Origin: CAWGMT01 sp963823675
GTDB taxonomy: Bacteria; Planctomycetota; Planctomycetia; Isosphaerales; Isosphaeraceae
Direction of reading: 5' to 3'
DNA length: 64,000 nt
Assembly (NCBI GenBank): GCA_963823675.1
Contig: CAWGMT010000010.1
Location: 248,001 to 312,000, forward strand
The notes below the pieces were generated by a model that made no database searches, was not told the origin of the DNA, and was given only the letters and a program-made list of their open reading frames with translations. Positions within the stretch are counted from its first letter, which is position 1. Every line of letters starts with the position of its first letter. Below are positions 53,135 to 62,920 of the stretch, piece by piece. Both the position numbers and the translations under genes were made by a program.

Positions 53135-56100
53135 CGCCCGCAAGGTGGCAGCAGGTCTATGACCTGTTCCTCGAAGTGCACCGCATCGTCCCGGCCGCCC
53201 GTCTGACGCTGCTAGAGCAAAGGTGCGCCGGCGACCCGGAACTGCGGGCCATGGTCGATCACTTGCTCGCCAGCGACGAGCAGGCGGATCGCGACGGGTT
53301 CCTGACGCTTCCGGCCTCGTCTGATGTCCGCAGGCCCGCCATTCCCTCGCGGATCGACAATGCCCACATCCGCTGCCCGAACTGCAACAACCCCATCGAG
53401 ATCGTCGGCCCGGCCGAGATCGACGAGGTGCACTGTCCGTCATGCCACTCGAGTTTCCGCCTCGAGCGACGCGCAACCATCCCCTGGAGCGCACGGCTCG
53501 GGGAGAAGAAGGTCAACCGGTTCGAGCTGATCGAGCCGATCGGCCACGGAGCTTTCGGCACGGTGTACAAGGCCCGCGACCCACGGCTCGACCGCACCGT
53601 CGCCCTCAAGGTGCTGCGCGCTGGCAACCTCGCGAGGGACGAAGAGAAGGCCCGGTTCCTCCGCGAGTCTCGCAGTACCGCACAGCTTCGCCACCCCGCG
53701 ATCGTGCCTGTGCACGAGGTCGGAGAGTACGAGGGCAATCCGTTCATCATCAGCGACTTCATCAGGGGCATCACGCTGGCCGACTGGCTCACCGCCCGCA
53801 GGCCCGCCTTCGCGGAGGCGGCACGGTTGGTGGCCGAGCTGGCCGACGCCCTCCAGTATGCTCACGAAAACCACGTGATCCACCGCGACGTCAAGCCCTC
53901 AAACGTGATCCTCGACGAGGATGGTCAGCCTCACTTGATGGACTTCGGCCTGGCCAAGCGAGAAGCTGGGGAGATCGCCATCACCTTGGACGGCGAGGTG
54001 CTCGGCACGCCGGCGTACATGAGTCCCGAGCAGGCCAGGGGCGAGGGGAGCAAGGTCGATGGCCGGACCGACGTTTACAGCGTGGGTGTCATCCTCTACG
54101 AGATGCTCACCGGCGAGCCCCCGTTCCGCGGCAACACCCGGATGCTGATCCACCAGGTGCTCCACGACGAGCCCAAGCCGCCACGGGCCTTGAACGATCG
54201 TATCCCGCGCGATCTGGAAACCATCTGCCTCCAGGCAATGGCCAAGGAGCCGGGCCGGCGATATCCGTCGGCGGGCGAGCTCGCCCTTGACCTCAAGCGT
54301 TACCGGAGAGGCGAGACGATCAAGGGGCGGCCGTTCAATTTGCTCGAGCGAACCTGGCGGTGGTGCCGGCGCAACCCGAGGCTGGCCTCCGCGGTGGGCT
54401 CGGCGGCGGCCTCGCTGGTGGCCGTAGCCGTGCTCTCGGCGCTGATCGCCGTCAACGCCAATCGCAGGCTCATCGAGTCATACCGGCATCTGGCCGTTGT
54501 CGACTTTAACCTGGGCGAGTCCGCGTGCGAGCGGGGCGACGTGCAAGTGGGGGCTCTCTGGATAGAGCGGTCTCTCGCCGATGCGACGAAGGCGGGCGAC
54601 GCCGAATGGACGCGCCTTGCGCGGGCGAGCCTTGCCGCGTGGAGTCGCGAGCTCCCTCGCCTCAACGGCGTCCTCTCGCACGACAGCGAAGTGAAATTCG
54701 CGGCGTTTTCCCCCGACGGCCAGACGGTTGTGACCGCCAGCTCCGACCACACCGCGCGGCTCTGGGACGTCGCCAGCGGGCGGCCGCGGTCCGAGCCCCT
54801 CCGGCACGATGACGCCGTCGGGTTCGCGGCGTTTTCCCCCGACGGCCGGACGGTTGTGACCGCCAGCTCCGACCGCACCGCGCGGCTCTGGGACGTCGCC
54901 ACCGGGAAGCCACGGTCCGAGCCCCTCCGGCACGACGGCCCCCTCTTGCTCGCGGTGTTCAGCACCGACGGCACGACGGTGTTGACCCTTGAGCACCGGA
55001 CGGCGCGTCGCTGGGACGTCGCCACCCTCAGGCCCAAAGGGGCCGTGATCCGGCACGGGGCGGAAGTGATCGCGGCGAGGGTCTCTCCTGACGGGCGAAC
55101 ATTGCTCGTCGGAGGCGACGACAAGACGGTGCAACTCTGGGACACCGAGACCGGCCGGCAGCGCGGCGCGCCCCTTCCCCACCCCGACCGACTCTGGGGC
55201 GCCGCGTTCAGCCCCGACAGCAAGATGATCGCAACCGGCAGCGGCGACAAGAAAGTGCGGCTCTGGGACGTGGCCTCGGGGCAGTCCCTGGGCCCGCCGC
55301 TGGATCATGACGATCCCGTCTGCTCCATGGCGTTCAGCCCCGACGGCAAGACCCTCGTCAGCGGCACCGACGGCAAGCTGGCGCGGCTCTGGGACGTCAA
55401 GACCGGCGCGCGCCGCGGCGAACCCCTCCGCCATGACGGCGCCGTCTGGTCCACGGCATTCAGCCCAGACGGTAAGACCGTCTTGACTGCCGGCTGGGAC
55501 AACACGGCGCGGCTCTGGGACGCCGCCACGGGGCGGCCGATCGGACGCCCGTTCCGGCACCAGGGGGTGATCAATGGCGCTAGCTTCAGCCCCGACGGCA
55601 GGACCGTGCTGACTGCCAGCACCGACCGCACGGCGCGGCTCTGGGACGCCGCCGGGCCCGCTCCGGTCGCGCGGCCCCTCCACGTCCAGGGCGTCGTCCT
55701 TGCCGCGGCGCTCGGCACCGACGGCCGAAAAGTCCTGGTCGGCACCGAGCGGGGCGAGGCGATACTCTGTGACACCGCCTCGGGGCAACCGGTGGGAAGT
55801 CCTTGGCCCCACGGGGACTCTGTCTGTGTTGTCGGGCTCGGCCCCGACGGCGCAACCGCCCTCACCGGAAGCCTTCATGGGCGGGTAAGGTTCTGGAAGG
55901 TACAGACCGGCCTTCCCATCGGTCAGCCGATCGAGCTCAAGGAGCGGGTGATTGCGTTCGCGTTCAGCCCCGACAAGGCGACCGCCGTCGTTGCCAGCGG
56001 CGGCCAGGCAAGGCTCTGCGACCTCGCGACAGGACAACCGCGCGGCAAGCCGCTCGAGCACAGTGCGATGATCGCGTCGGTGGCGTTCGGCAAGGACGGC

Positions 56101-56814
56101 AAGACCGTCGGGACCGGGAGCGACGACAAGACGGCGCGCATCTGGGACGGTGTCACCGGCGCGCCGCTCTGCTCACCCCTCGTCCACCCAAACCGCGTGA
56201 CGTCTGTAGCCCTCAGCTCTGACGGCAAGACTTTGCTCACGGGGTGCATGGACGGATCGGCCCGGCTCTGGGACGTGGCCACTGGCCGGACGAACGGTCG
56301 TCCACTGACGCACCAGGGTGCTGTCCTCGCCGTCGCTTTCAGCTCCGACGGGCGGACTGCCTTGACGGCGAGCTTCGACAAGTCCGCCCGGCTCTGGGAC
56401 GTTGCCACCGGCAATCCCCGCGGCCAGACCCTCACCGGGCACAATGGTCCCATCGTCGGCCTGGCCGTCAGCGGCGTCGGCGGGCTCGCCGCCACCGCCA
56501 GTCTCGACCGCAGCTCGCGGCTCTGGGACATGACCATGGGCCTGCCCGTCGGTCCCCCCCTGTTTCACCCGGAGCGAACCGTGAACGTCGCATTCAGCCC
56601 CGACGGCGGCACGATCCTGAGCGTTTGCGGCGATGGCATCGCGCGACTCTGGGACGTTGCCCGTCCGACCCCCGAATCCGAGCGAGACCCCCACTGGACC
56701 GCCAAATTGACCGGCCTTCGCTTGACCGACCAGGGGGAGATCCAGGTGCTCGACACCGAGACCTGGCAAGAACAACGGAGGCGCCTGCCCCGGATGGGAA
56801 AACCCCAGCGCTGA
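53131..56814 (+). CDS. zinc-ribbon/Ser-Thr kinase/WD40 receptor-like protein
   Basis: 1227 residues. Order: N-terminal helical part (1-75); zinc ribbon with CPNC (82-85) and CPSC (102-105); kinase domain from 131, G-loop GHGAFG (138-143), ATP lysine K160, HRDVKPSN (251-258), DFG (271-273), and GTPAYMSPEQ; a single membrane helix (about 418-440); then 16 WD40 repeats from residue 520 to 1190 (each about 42 residues, ending RLWDVATG or close variants), enough for two propellers. The propellers would be outside and the kinase inside, so this is a receptor-kinase layout. Start overlaps the ECF sigma gene stop by four bases. The repeated WD40 units are near-identical in places, a recombination hazard. 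Confidence 0.93.
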   Translation: MTPARWQQVYDLFLEVHRIVPAARLTLLEQRCAGDPELRAMVDHLLASDEQADRDGFLTLPASSDVRRPAIPSRIDNAHIRCPNCNNPIEIVGPAEIDEVHCPSCHSSFRLERRATIPWSARLGEKKVNRFELIEPIGHGAFGTVYKARDPRLDRTVALKVLRAGNLARDEEKARFLRESRSTAQLRHPAIVPVHEVGEYEGNPFIISDFIRGITLADWLTARRPAFAEAARLVAELADALQYAHENHVIHRDVKPSNVILDEDGQPHLMDFGLAKREAGEIAITLDGEVLGTPAYMSPEQARGEGSKVDGRTDVYSVGVILYEMLTGEPPFRGNTRMLIHQVLHDEPKPPRALNDRIPRDLETICLQAMAKEPGRRYPSAGELALDLKRYRRGETIKGRPFNLLERTWRWCRRNPRLASAVGSAAASLVAVAVLSALIAVNANRRLIESYRHLAVVDFNLGESACERGDVQVGALWIERSLADATKAGDAEWTRLARASLAAWSRELPRLNGVLSHDSEVKFAAFSPDGQTVVTASSDHTARLWDVASGRPRSEPLRHDDAVGFAAFSPDGRTVVTASSDRTARLWDVATGKPRSEPLRHDGPLLLAVFSTDGTTVLTLEHRTARRWDVATLRPKGAVIRHGAEVIAARVSPDGRTLLVGGDDKTVQLWDTETGRQRGAPLPHPDRLWGAAFSPDSKMIATGSGDKKVRLWDVASGQSLGPPLDHDDPVCSMAFSPDGKTLVSGTDGKLARLWDVKTGARRGEPLRHDGAVWSTAFSPDGKTVLTAGWDNTARLWDAATGRPIGRPFRHQGVINGASFSPDGRTVLTASTDRTARLWDAAGPAPVARPLHVQGVVLAAALGTDGRKVLVGTERGEAILCDTASGQPVGSPWPHGDSVCVVGLGPDGATALTGSLHGRVRFWKVQTGLPIGQPIELKERVIAFAFSPDKATAVVASGGQARLCDLATGQPRGKPLEHSAMIASVAFGKDGKTVGTGSDDKTARIWDGVTGAPLCSPLVHPNRVTSVALSSDGKTLLTGCMDGSARLWDVATGRTNGRPLTHQGAVLAVAFSSDGRTALTASFDKSARLWDVATGNPRGQTLTGHNGPIVGLAVSGVGGLAATASLDRSSRLWDMTMGLPVGPPLFHPERTVNVAFSPDGGTILSVCGDGIARLWDVARPTPESERDPHWTAKLTGLRLTDQGEIQVLDTETWQEQRRRLPRMGKPQR

Positions 56815-56852
56815 GAGGAGCCACTCCGCAGATTCCAACGCCACCCCCGCTC

Positions 56853-56939
56853 GCAAAGTCGGCTTCGACCGCTCCATCACGGCAAGGTCAGCTTCAACCG
56901 TTCCATCACTGCAAAGTCAGCTTCAACCGTTCCATCAAT
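56853..56939. repeat. three tandem copies of a 29-bp unit
   Basis: Units start at 56853, 56882 and 56911, each reading GCAA(A/G)GTC(A/G)GCTTC(A/G)ACCG(C/T)TCCATCA.. The period is exact and the copies differ at a few positions. It lies between the kinase stop codon and the ribosome-binding site of the next gene, so it is in the leader of 56957-57442. Confidence 0.85.
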
Positions 56940-56956
56940 CCTGAAAGGAGACTGAG

Positions 56957-57442
56957 ATGACCTCGAAAGACCCCACGCCCAATTACGCTCTCTCGACTCA
57001 CCCGATGCTGGCCAAGCTCGAGAAGGTGCCGGAAACCAAAGGCGAGCTTGTGTTGATCTACGGGTTCGTCGGCAAGGTGACGGAGGACACGGTCCGTCTC
57101 CACCAGGGCCCCGACCTCCGCCATTGCTACGAGATCCACCAGGACGAGATCGTCTACGCTGAGAAGGCCGTCTGCCCTGAGGGCCTGGACCTGACAAAGC
57201 TGGTTCTTTACTCGACGACTCGGATCACCTACGTGAAGCTGGGTCGTGCCGCGGCGACACTGCCTGCGTCCGCCCTTGCGGACGTGGTCGCGGCTAAACA
57301 CAAAGAAGCTGGGAAACTGGGTTATGATGACACGTGCCCGGTAATGTGTCGTGTCAACGGATATTGTATCTGTGCACCGGTCGACTACTGGATGCAGTTG
57401 GACCCGGACAAGGCCCGCACACTGGGCGTTGTGGTCTTATGA
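56957..57442 (+). CDS. hypothetical protein
   Basis: 161 residues from ATG 56957 with a GAAAGGAG box just upstream. Begins MTSKDPTPNYALSTHPMLAK and contains a beta-rich part (GELVLIYGFVGKVTEDTVRL, DEIVYAEKAVCPEGLDLTKL) and a C-terminal cysteine cluster (YDDTCPVMCRVNGYCICAPV) with five cysteines in about 20 residues, which may bind metal or form disulfides. No signal peptide is obvious, so metal binding is the likelier use. Family unknown. It lies between the WD40 kinase and the GGT-like gene, 47 bp before the latter. Confidence 0.7.
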   Translation: MTSKDPTPNYALSTHPMLAKLEKVPETKGELVLIYGFVGKVTEDTVRLHQGPDLRHCYEIHQDEIVYAEKAVCPEGLDLTKLVLYSTTRITYVKLGRAAATLPASALADVVAAKHKEAGKLGYDDTCPVMCRVNGYCICAPVDYWMQLDPDKARTLGVVVL

Positions 57443-57489
57443 TTGCAGGTCACTCGCCACCCGATTTGCTGAGTCGAAGGAGTGTCCCC

Positions 57490-59205
57490 ATGCAAATCAT
57501 GAAGTGCAGTCCGTGGATCTCAGTCGTACTTGGCGGTGTGTTGTTGGCCGGAGTCGCGGATGAGAAGACCTGGTCTGCCGAGGATCCGTTGCCGGCGGCC
57601 CTTTCCGAGGGGCGTAACGGCGTGGTTGTCGGCACGACGGGCCGAATCGCCGTGCATGCCGGACTCGAGACGCTGAAAAAGGGGGGCAGCGCAGCGGACG
57701 CGGCCCTGGCCACGGCCTTGGCTCAGGTCGTTGAGTGCGGCGGATGCTATGTCAGCCATGCCGGGATTCTGAGCATGGTCTATTACGAGGCCGATGCCGG
57801 CAAGGTCCACTATCTCAATGCCGCCTTCAACACTCCGCTCGAGGAAAAAGAGCCGCTCACCATCCCCGGCGGGGGAAAACCCAGCGGCCGGACCGCGCTT
57901 GTCCCTGGGTTCATGGCAGGCGTCCAGGCAGCCCACGACCGATTCGGCAAGCTTTCCCGCCAAGAGGTGTTCGCACCGGCCATCGGGTTGGCCGAGCAGG
58001 GTGTCAAAGTGAGTCCCTTGCTCGCCGGGCTCATGCAGGAAAGAAAGGCGGTGCTGAGCCGCCTGCCGGAGACTCGGCGGATCTTCACGAAAGAGGGCGA
58101 CACGTTTTACGCTAAAGGGGAGCTGTTCCGTCAGCCCGAGCTTGCACAAACGCTGCGCCATCTTGCCGACCAAGGCGCGGCTTTCATGTACACTGGGGCG
58201 TGGGCCGACCAGTTCGTCGCCGCCGTTCAGAAAGAAGGCGGCAAGATCACGCTCGAAGACATGAAATCCTATCGAGCCAGTTGGGAAGAACCGCTCGAGA
58301 CGATCCATCGCGGCAACACGGTCTACGCGCCGGGATTTTCCTCACGGGGTGGCGTCGCGCTCGTCGAGGCATTGCACTTGCTCGAGCGGGCCGACCTGCC
58401 CAGGCGAGGCCATTACGCGACGACACCGGCGAGTCTGTTCTGGCTCATGCAGATCAGCCATTGCCAGATACTCGAGTACCTGCCGGAGATTACCCTGAAG
58501 AACTTCGATGGGCTGGACCTGACGTTGTCCTCCCGGGTGAAGAAAGAGACCGCCGCCGACATCTGGCAACGGATGCAAGACGGGACATGGGCGTTCGCGC
58601 CGAAGTTCCGCACGGCGGGCAAGATGCCGCCAAACCATTCCGACGGGATCGTGGTGGCCGATCGATGGGGGAACGTGGCGGCGCTGGCGCATTCAATCAA
58701 TACAAGCTCGTGGGGACACACAGGTCTCTTCGTGGGTGGCATCTCCATCCCCGATTCGGCCGCACTTTATCAGGCCGTGATTCAAGAGACGGGAGCGGGC
58801 AAACGGCTGCCGGACCCCATGTGTCCGGTCATCGTGCTCAAGGACGGCAACCCTGTTCTCGCCTCCAGCGCCATCGGCGGCGGCCTGCACCAGAAGACCC
58901 TCCAGGTGCTGACAAGCGTGCTTGACTTCGGCATGGACCCCGAAGCGGCCGTGGAGCAGCCGGCGTTCTTGCTGCCCGCGTTTTCCGCCGGCCCGCCGGT
59001 CGCCCAGGTGGAGCGCGGCCAGTTCGACGGCAAACTCCTCGAGGCAGCGCGTGCCTTGGGTCAGCAAATCCGTGAGGTTTCCACGCAAGAGGCTGGTGCA
59101 TATCGCGGCTACTGGGTGGGCGTTCAAATTGCCCCAGGCAGCAACGTTCGCCGCGCAATCGGAACGCGCCAGGTCCCGCTGCCGAGTGTGGCCGAAGGAT
59201 ACTGA
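57490..59205 (+). CDS. secreted gamma-glutamyltransferase-like Ntn hydrolase
   Basis: 571 residues from ATG 57490, behind AAGGAG. A signal peptide covers residues 1-30 (MKCSPWISVVLGGVLLAGVA). The large-subunit part shows GRIAVHAGLETLKKGGSAAD AALATALAQVVECGG and ALVPGFMAGVQAAHDRFGKL. Where typical enzymes have the TTHxS processing/nucleophile motif this protein reads KMPPNHSDGIVVADRWGNVA, followed by INTSSWGHTGLFVGGISIPD; the threonine nucleophile is not conserved. It may use another residue or be inactive as a transferase. It is in the signalling island, same strand as both neighbouring kinases. The length fits the family. Confidence 0.85.
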   Translation: MQIMKCSPWISVVLGGVLLAGVADEKTWSAEDPLPAALSEGRNGVVVGTTGRIAVHAGLETLKKGGSAADAALATALAQVVECGGCYVSHAGILSMVYYEADAGKVHYLNAAFNTPLEEKEPLTIPGGGKPSGRTALVPGFMAGVQAAHDRFGKLSRQEVFAPAIGLAEQGVKVSPLLAGLMQERKAVLSRLPETRRIFTKEGDTFYAKGELFRQPELAQTLRHLADQGAAFMYTGAWADQFVAAVQKEGGKITLEDMKSYRASWEEPLETIHRGNTVYAPGFSSRGGVALVEALHLLERADLPRRGHYATTPASLFWLMQISHCQILEYLPEITLKNFDGLDLTLSSRVKKETAADIWQRMQDGTWAFAPKFRTAGKMPPNHSDGIVVADRWGNVAALAHSINTSSWGHTGLFVGGISIPDSAALYQAVIQETGAGKRLPDPMCPVIVLKDGNPVLASSAIGGGLHQKTLQVLTSVLDFGMDPEAAVEQPAFLLPAFSAGPPVAQVERGQFDGKLLEAARALGQQIREVSTQEAGAYRGYWVGVQIAPGSNVRRAIGTRQVPLPSVAEGY

Positions 59206-59310
59206 CAGAGAACGGGGCATCGTCTGGATGTTGTCGCACATCGCCAATGATAAGGTGGGTGCCTGTGAGTCCCGTGTAAGTCCCACGGATCTCGGACACA
59301 GGACTGAATC

Positions 59311-62249
59311 ATGATGAGCGACCGACCTAGCAACAACCGGAGCGGCTTGGACATCGAGGCACCTAAAACCGGGGCGACGCCCTCCGCCGCAGTCGCCGAA
59401 GCACCGACCATCGCCCCGGCGACACCGCCAGAGCCACCCATCCTGGGCGGCGCGGCAACCTCAGTCCACGAGGAGGCGACCGTACCGCCCCGCGTCGATG
59501 CGACGATCGATCTGACGCCGTTGCCGAACGATGTGCTCACGGCTGATGCCATCGGCAGGGAGACGCAAACAGGACGCGGAACAACGCAGTTGGACCACGG
59601 CCGCTACTTCGGCGACTATGAGATCATTCGCGAGATCGCGCGCGGCGGCATGGGCGTCGTCTTCCGGGCCCGGCAGGTCAGCCTCAACCGGCCTGTCGCG
59701 CTCAAGATGATCCTCGCCGGACAGCTCGCTGACCTTGATGCGGTTCGCCGCTTCCATATCGAGGCCGAGGCGGCAGCCAACCTCGACCATCCGGGGATCG
59801 TGCCGATCTATGAGGTGGGCGAGCACGAGGGCCAGCATTATTTCTCGATGGGCTTCGTTGAAGGGCAGAGCCTCTCCCAGCGCCTGGCCGGCGGACCGCT
59901 GCCTGCCCGAGAAGCCGCCGAGCTGATTCGCCGCGTCAGCGAGGCCATCGAGTATGCTCACCAGCACGGCGTCATTCACCGCGACTTGAAGCCGGCCAAT
60001 ATCCTGCTCGACCAGAACGGCAACCCGCGAGTCACCGACTTCGGCCTGGCCAAGAAGGTGCAAGGGGACAGCGGTTTGACCGGCTCGGGTCAGATCATGG
60101 GTACTCCCAGCTACATGCCGCCGGAACAGGCTGGGGGCACGCGGGGCGAAGTGGGCCCGGCGGCCGACGTGTATGCCTTGGGAGCGACGCTTTATGCTCT
60201 GGTGACCGGTCGGCCGCCGTTCCAGGCGGCCACGGCGATGGACACAGTGATCCAGGTCTTGAGTGATGAGCCCGTCCCACCGCGGCGGCTTAATGCGTCG
60301 ATTCCGCGCGATCTGGAGACGATCTGCCTGAAGTGCCTGGAGAAGGAACCCGGGAAACGCTACACCCACGCCGCGGACCTGCGGGAGGACCTCAGCCGCT
60401 ACCTGGCGGGCGATCCGATCGCGGCCAGACCGGTCACGAGCCTGGAGCGCACCGTCAAGTGGGCGCGGCGCAGGCCGGCGATCGCCGCACTCCTCGGGTT
60501 GGTCGCCTTGGGGCTGGTCGGACTGGCCGTCTTCGTGATGGTCCTGGCCGGGAAGAATCGCCAGCTCGACGACAAGAACCTGGAATTGGCCGGGAAGAAC
60601 CGCGAGCTCGACTCACGGAACCTTGAGCTGGCCGGCAAGAACTCCGAGCTGGACCAACGGAACCTGGAGCTGGACCGGCAGCGGCAGCGGGCCGAACGGC
60701 GCGAGACGCTGGCGATCGATGCAGTCAGGAAGTTTCGCGACGCGGTGGAGGCGAATCCCGACCTGAAGAACCGGCTTGAGCTGGGCCCCTTGCGCGGAAC
60801 CCTGCTCAAGGAGCCTCTTGCATTCTTCGGCAAGCTGCGCGACGATCTTCAGGCCGAGCGGGACACACGGCCCGACGCCGTGGCGAGTCTGGCGGATGCA
60901 AACTACGACCTGGCGAGGACCACGGAGGAGATCGGGAGTTTCCCGGATGCGATTCGCTCGTACTCCGAGTCGATCGACCTGCACGAGCGGCTCGGCCGCG
61001 ACCGGCCGGCAGACACCGAATGCCAGAACCATCTAGCGCGGAGCCACAACCACCTGGGCATTCTGTTGCGCGCCACGGGCCGACCGGCTCAGGCCCTGGA
61101 ATCGTACGGGCGGGCGGCGGCGATCTTCGAGCAGTTGGCCCGACCTCAACCGGACGCCGTGCAGTTCCAGGACGATCTGGCGGGATGCTACCTCAACACG
61201 GGCAATCTGCTCCGCGCCATGGGTCAACCGGCGCAGGCCATGGGGTCGTACCAGAAAGGGCTGGCCGTCTTCGAACGGCTGGCACACGCTTATCCCGCCA
61301 ACACCCAGGTGCAGGATGACCTGAGCGCCAGCTACATGAACATGGGCAACGTGCTGAGCGACCTGGGCCGTCGGGCCGACGCGCTGGCCTCGCTGCGGCG
61401 GGCGCTGCCGATCCGCGAGCGGCTGGCGCGCGACAACCCCGCCGCCCATCAATTCCAGAGCGGTCTGGCCGCCTGCCTCGACAACATCGGCGGCCTGCTT
61501 TTTGCCATGGGCCGTCGGACCGAGGCGATGACAGCGCACCAGCGGGCGCTCGAGATCTTCGAGCGGCTGGCCCGCGACCATCCAACGGTGACGCGGTTTC
61601 AAGACGATCTGGCTATTTGCTTCATGAACCTCGGCAAGCTGTTCCATTTCACGGGCCAACCGGCGGAGGCACTTCAGTCGTTTTCCCGGAGCCGGGAAAT
61701 CTACGAGCAATTGGTGCGAGACCATCCAACCCTTCCCAATTATCATAGCAGCCTCGGCGGCGCCCTCAACAACATGGCCATGCTTGAGATGGGCCAGGGG
61801 CGATATCCCGAGGTGCGACGGCTGCTCGATCGGGCTGTCGCGCAGCAGCGGGCCGCCCTGGCCGCGCTGCCGCGCCATCCGGTCTATCGGCAGTTCCTCA
61901 GAAACCACCTCTCCCTTCTCGCCGCGGCGCATCGCGCCTTGAATCAGCCGGTCGAGGCCGCCCAGGCCGCTCGAGAGTGGGCGGAGCTGCGCGCGGGAAT
62001 CCCGCGGACCTCTACAACGCCGCCTGTTCCCTGGCATTGAACGTCCCCCTGGCCCAGGCGGAGCAAAGCCAAGCCCGGGCCGCCGAGGCGGTCCAGATAC
62101 TGAACCAGGCCGTCGCCGCGGGCTGGAAGGATGCGGCGCGTACCAGCCGCGATCCCGACCTGGCCGTGCTTCACGACCGCTCCGACTTTCGCCGGTTACT
62201 GGGCGAGATTTTCGACAGGAGCTTCCCGGCCAACCCGTTCGCGCCCTGA
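59311..62249 (+). CDS. membrane Ser/Thr kinase with coiled coil and TPR-type sensor, frameshift near 61998
   Basis: Starts MMSDRPSNNRSGLDIEAPKT. A 95-residue Pro/Ala/Thr-rich N-terminus precedes the kinase: RGGMGVVFRARQV (110-122), K132, HRDLKPANIL (223-232), TDFGLAK, GTPSYMPPEQAGG and DVYALGATLYAL. A membrane helix (about 393-414) follows, then repeated LAGKNRELDSRNLELAGKNS coiled-coil units, then TPR-like repeats (LARSHNHLGILLRATGRPAQ ... LGGALNNMAMLEMGQGRYPE). The first frame ends at 62040; one base off near 61998 the frame reads NPADLYNAACSLALNVPLAQ and ends SFPANPFAP at 62249. Joined about 979 residues. The kinase faces the cytoplasm, the TPR part outside. Confidence 0.9.
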
Positions 62250-62554
62250 CCGGTCCGGGCCCCTGCACGAAGTGTGTAGAAAAGTTCTCTGACGTGACCG
62301 ACGACGAGGCCGTCGCCCTGATCTAGAAATCTGTTCAGTTCGTCGAACCGAGCGGCGAAGTTCAGGACGGCCCCAAGACAAGGCCCCAAGATCGAGCTCG
62401 ATCGTGATTGTCACACGTGGCAAACCCCCTGTATGTCGAGGCACCAGGTTCTGGTATCATAGATCAAAGGCGGTGGTTGGCGGGCGCGGCGTCATTCAGG
62501 AGCATATCGCGGCCGTCGGGTCGATACTCTCTTAAATGATTAGGATCGGAATGC
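62250..62554. other. intergenic stretch, possible decayed coding remnant
   Basis: 305 bp without a supported gene. A plus-strand frame reads VTDDEAVALI, a stop, then KSVQFVEPSGEVQDGPKTRP; the parts are protein-like but interrupted by TAG, which hints at a decayed gene. The promoter of the cassette at 62555 should lie in the last 100 bases. Confidence 0.4.
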
Positions 62555-62920
62555 ATGCCCCCCGGTAAGTCTGAATCGTCAACCCTCGGCCCGGGCCTCG
62601 AGGCCCCAACTCCGCAGCAGGAGGAAGACCCAGTCCTCCAGCAGAAGTTTCGCAGGCTTGTCGCGGAGTGGGAGACTGACGTCGCGCCCCTTTCTTCGAT
62701 AACGGTACGCGCGCGTCACCGAGCCTATCTCGAGATCATCGCGCTCGGCCCCGCGGTCGTACCGCTGCTGCTCCGCGAACTGGAGCAACGACCCAATCAT
62801 TGGTTCGCCGCACTCCGGTCCATTACCGGCGAAGACCCCGTCCCCCCTTCGGAGCGCGGCCGGATTGGCGCCATGGCGGAAGCGTGGATCGCGTGGGGCA
62901 AGCAGCGCGGATACCTGTAA
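62555..62920 (+). CDS. first gene of a two-gene cassette, HEAT-like small protein
   Basis: 121 residues. The opening (MPPGKSESSTLGPGLEAPTP) is disordered, then a helical part: VLQQKFRRLVAEWETDVAPL, SSITVRARHRAYLEIIALGP and VVPLLLRELEQRPNHWFAAL RSITGEDPVPPSERGRIGAM. The last segment has the look of one HEAT-type helix pair followed by AWIAWGKQRGYL. Its stop codon overlaps the next start codon (TAATG at 62918-62922). I recall this protein as a frequent partner of the following family; function unknown. It could be an immunity or chaperone subunit. Confidence 0.7.
   Translation: MPPGKSESSTLGPGLEAPTPQQEEDPVLQQKFRRLVAEWETDVAPLSSITVRARHRAYLEIIALGPAVVPLLLRELEQRPNHWFAALRSITGEDPVPPSERGRIGAMAEAWIAWGKQRGYL

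Noticed and set aside
54478..56061. Long minus-strand frames opposite the WD40 kinase
   Set aside because: They are antisense of regular WD40 repeats, whose periodic high-GC codons leave long open frames.
53131..56814. Separate kinase and WD40 genes
   Set aside because: One uninterrupted frame of 1227 codons joins them with a membrane helix between.
56853..56939. CRISPR repeat because of the 29-bp length
   Set aside because: Copies are directly adjacent with no spacers, and no cas genes are present.
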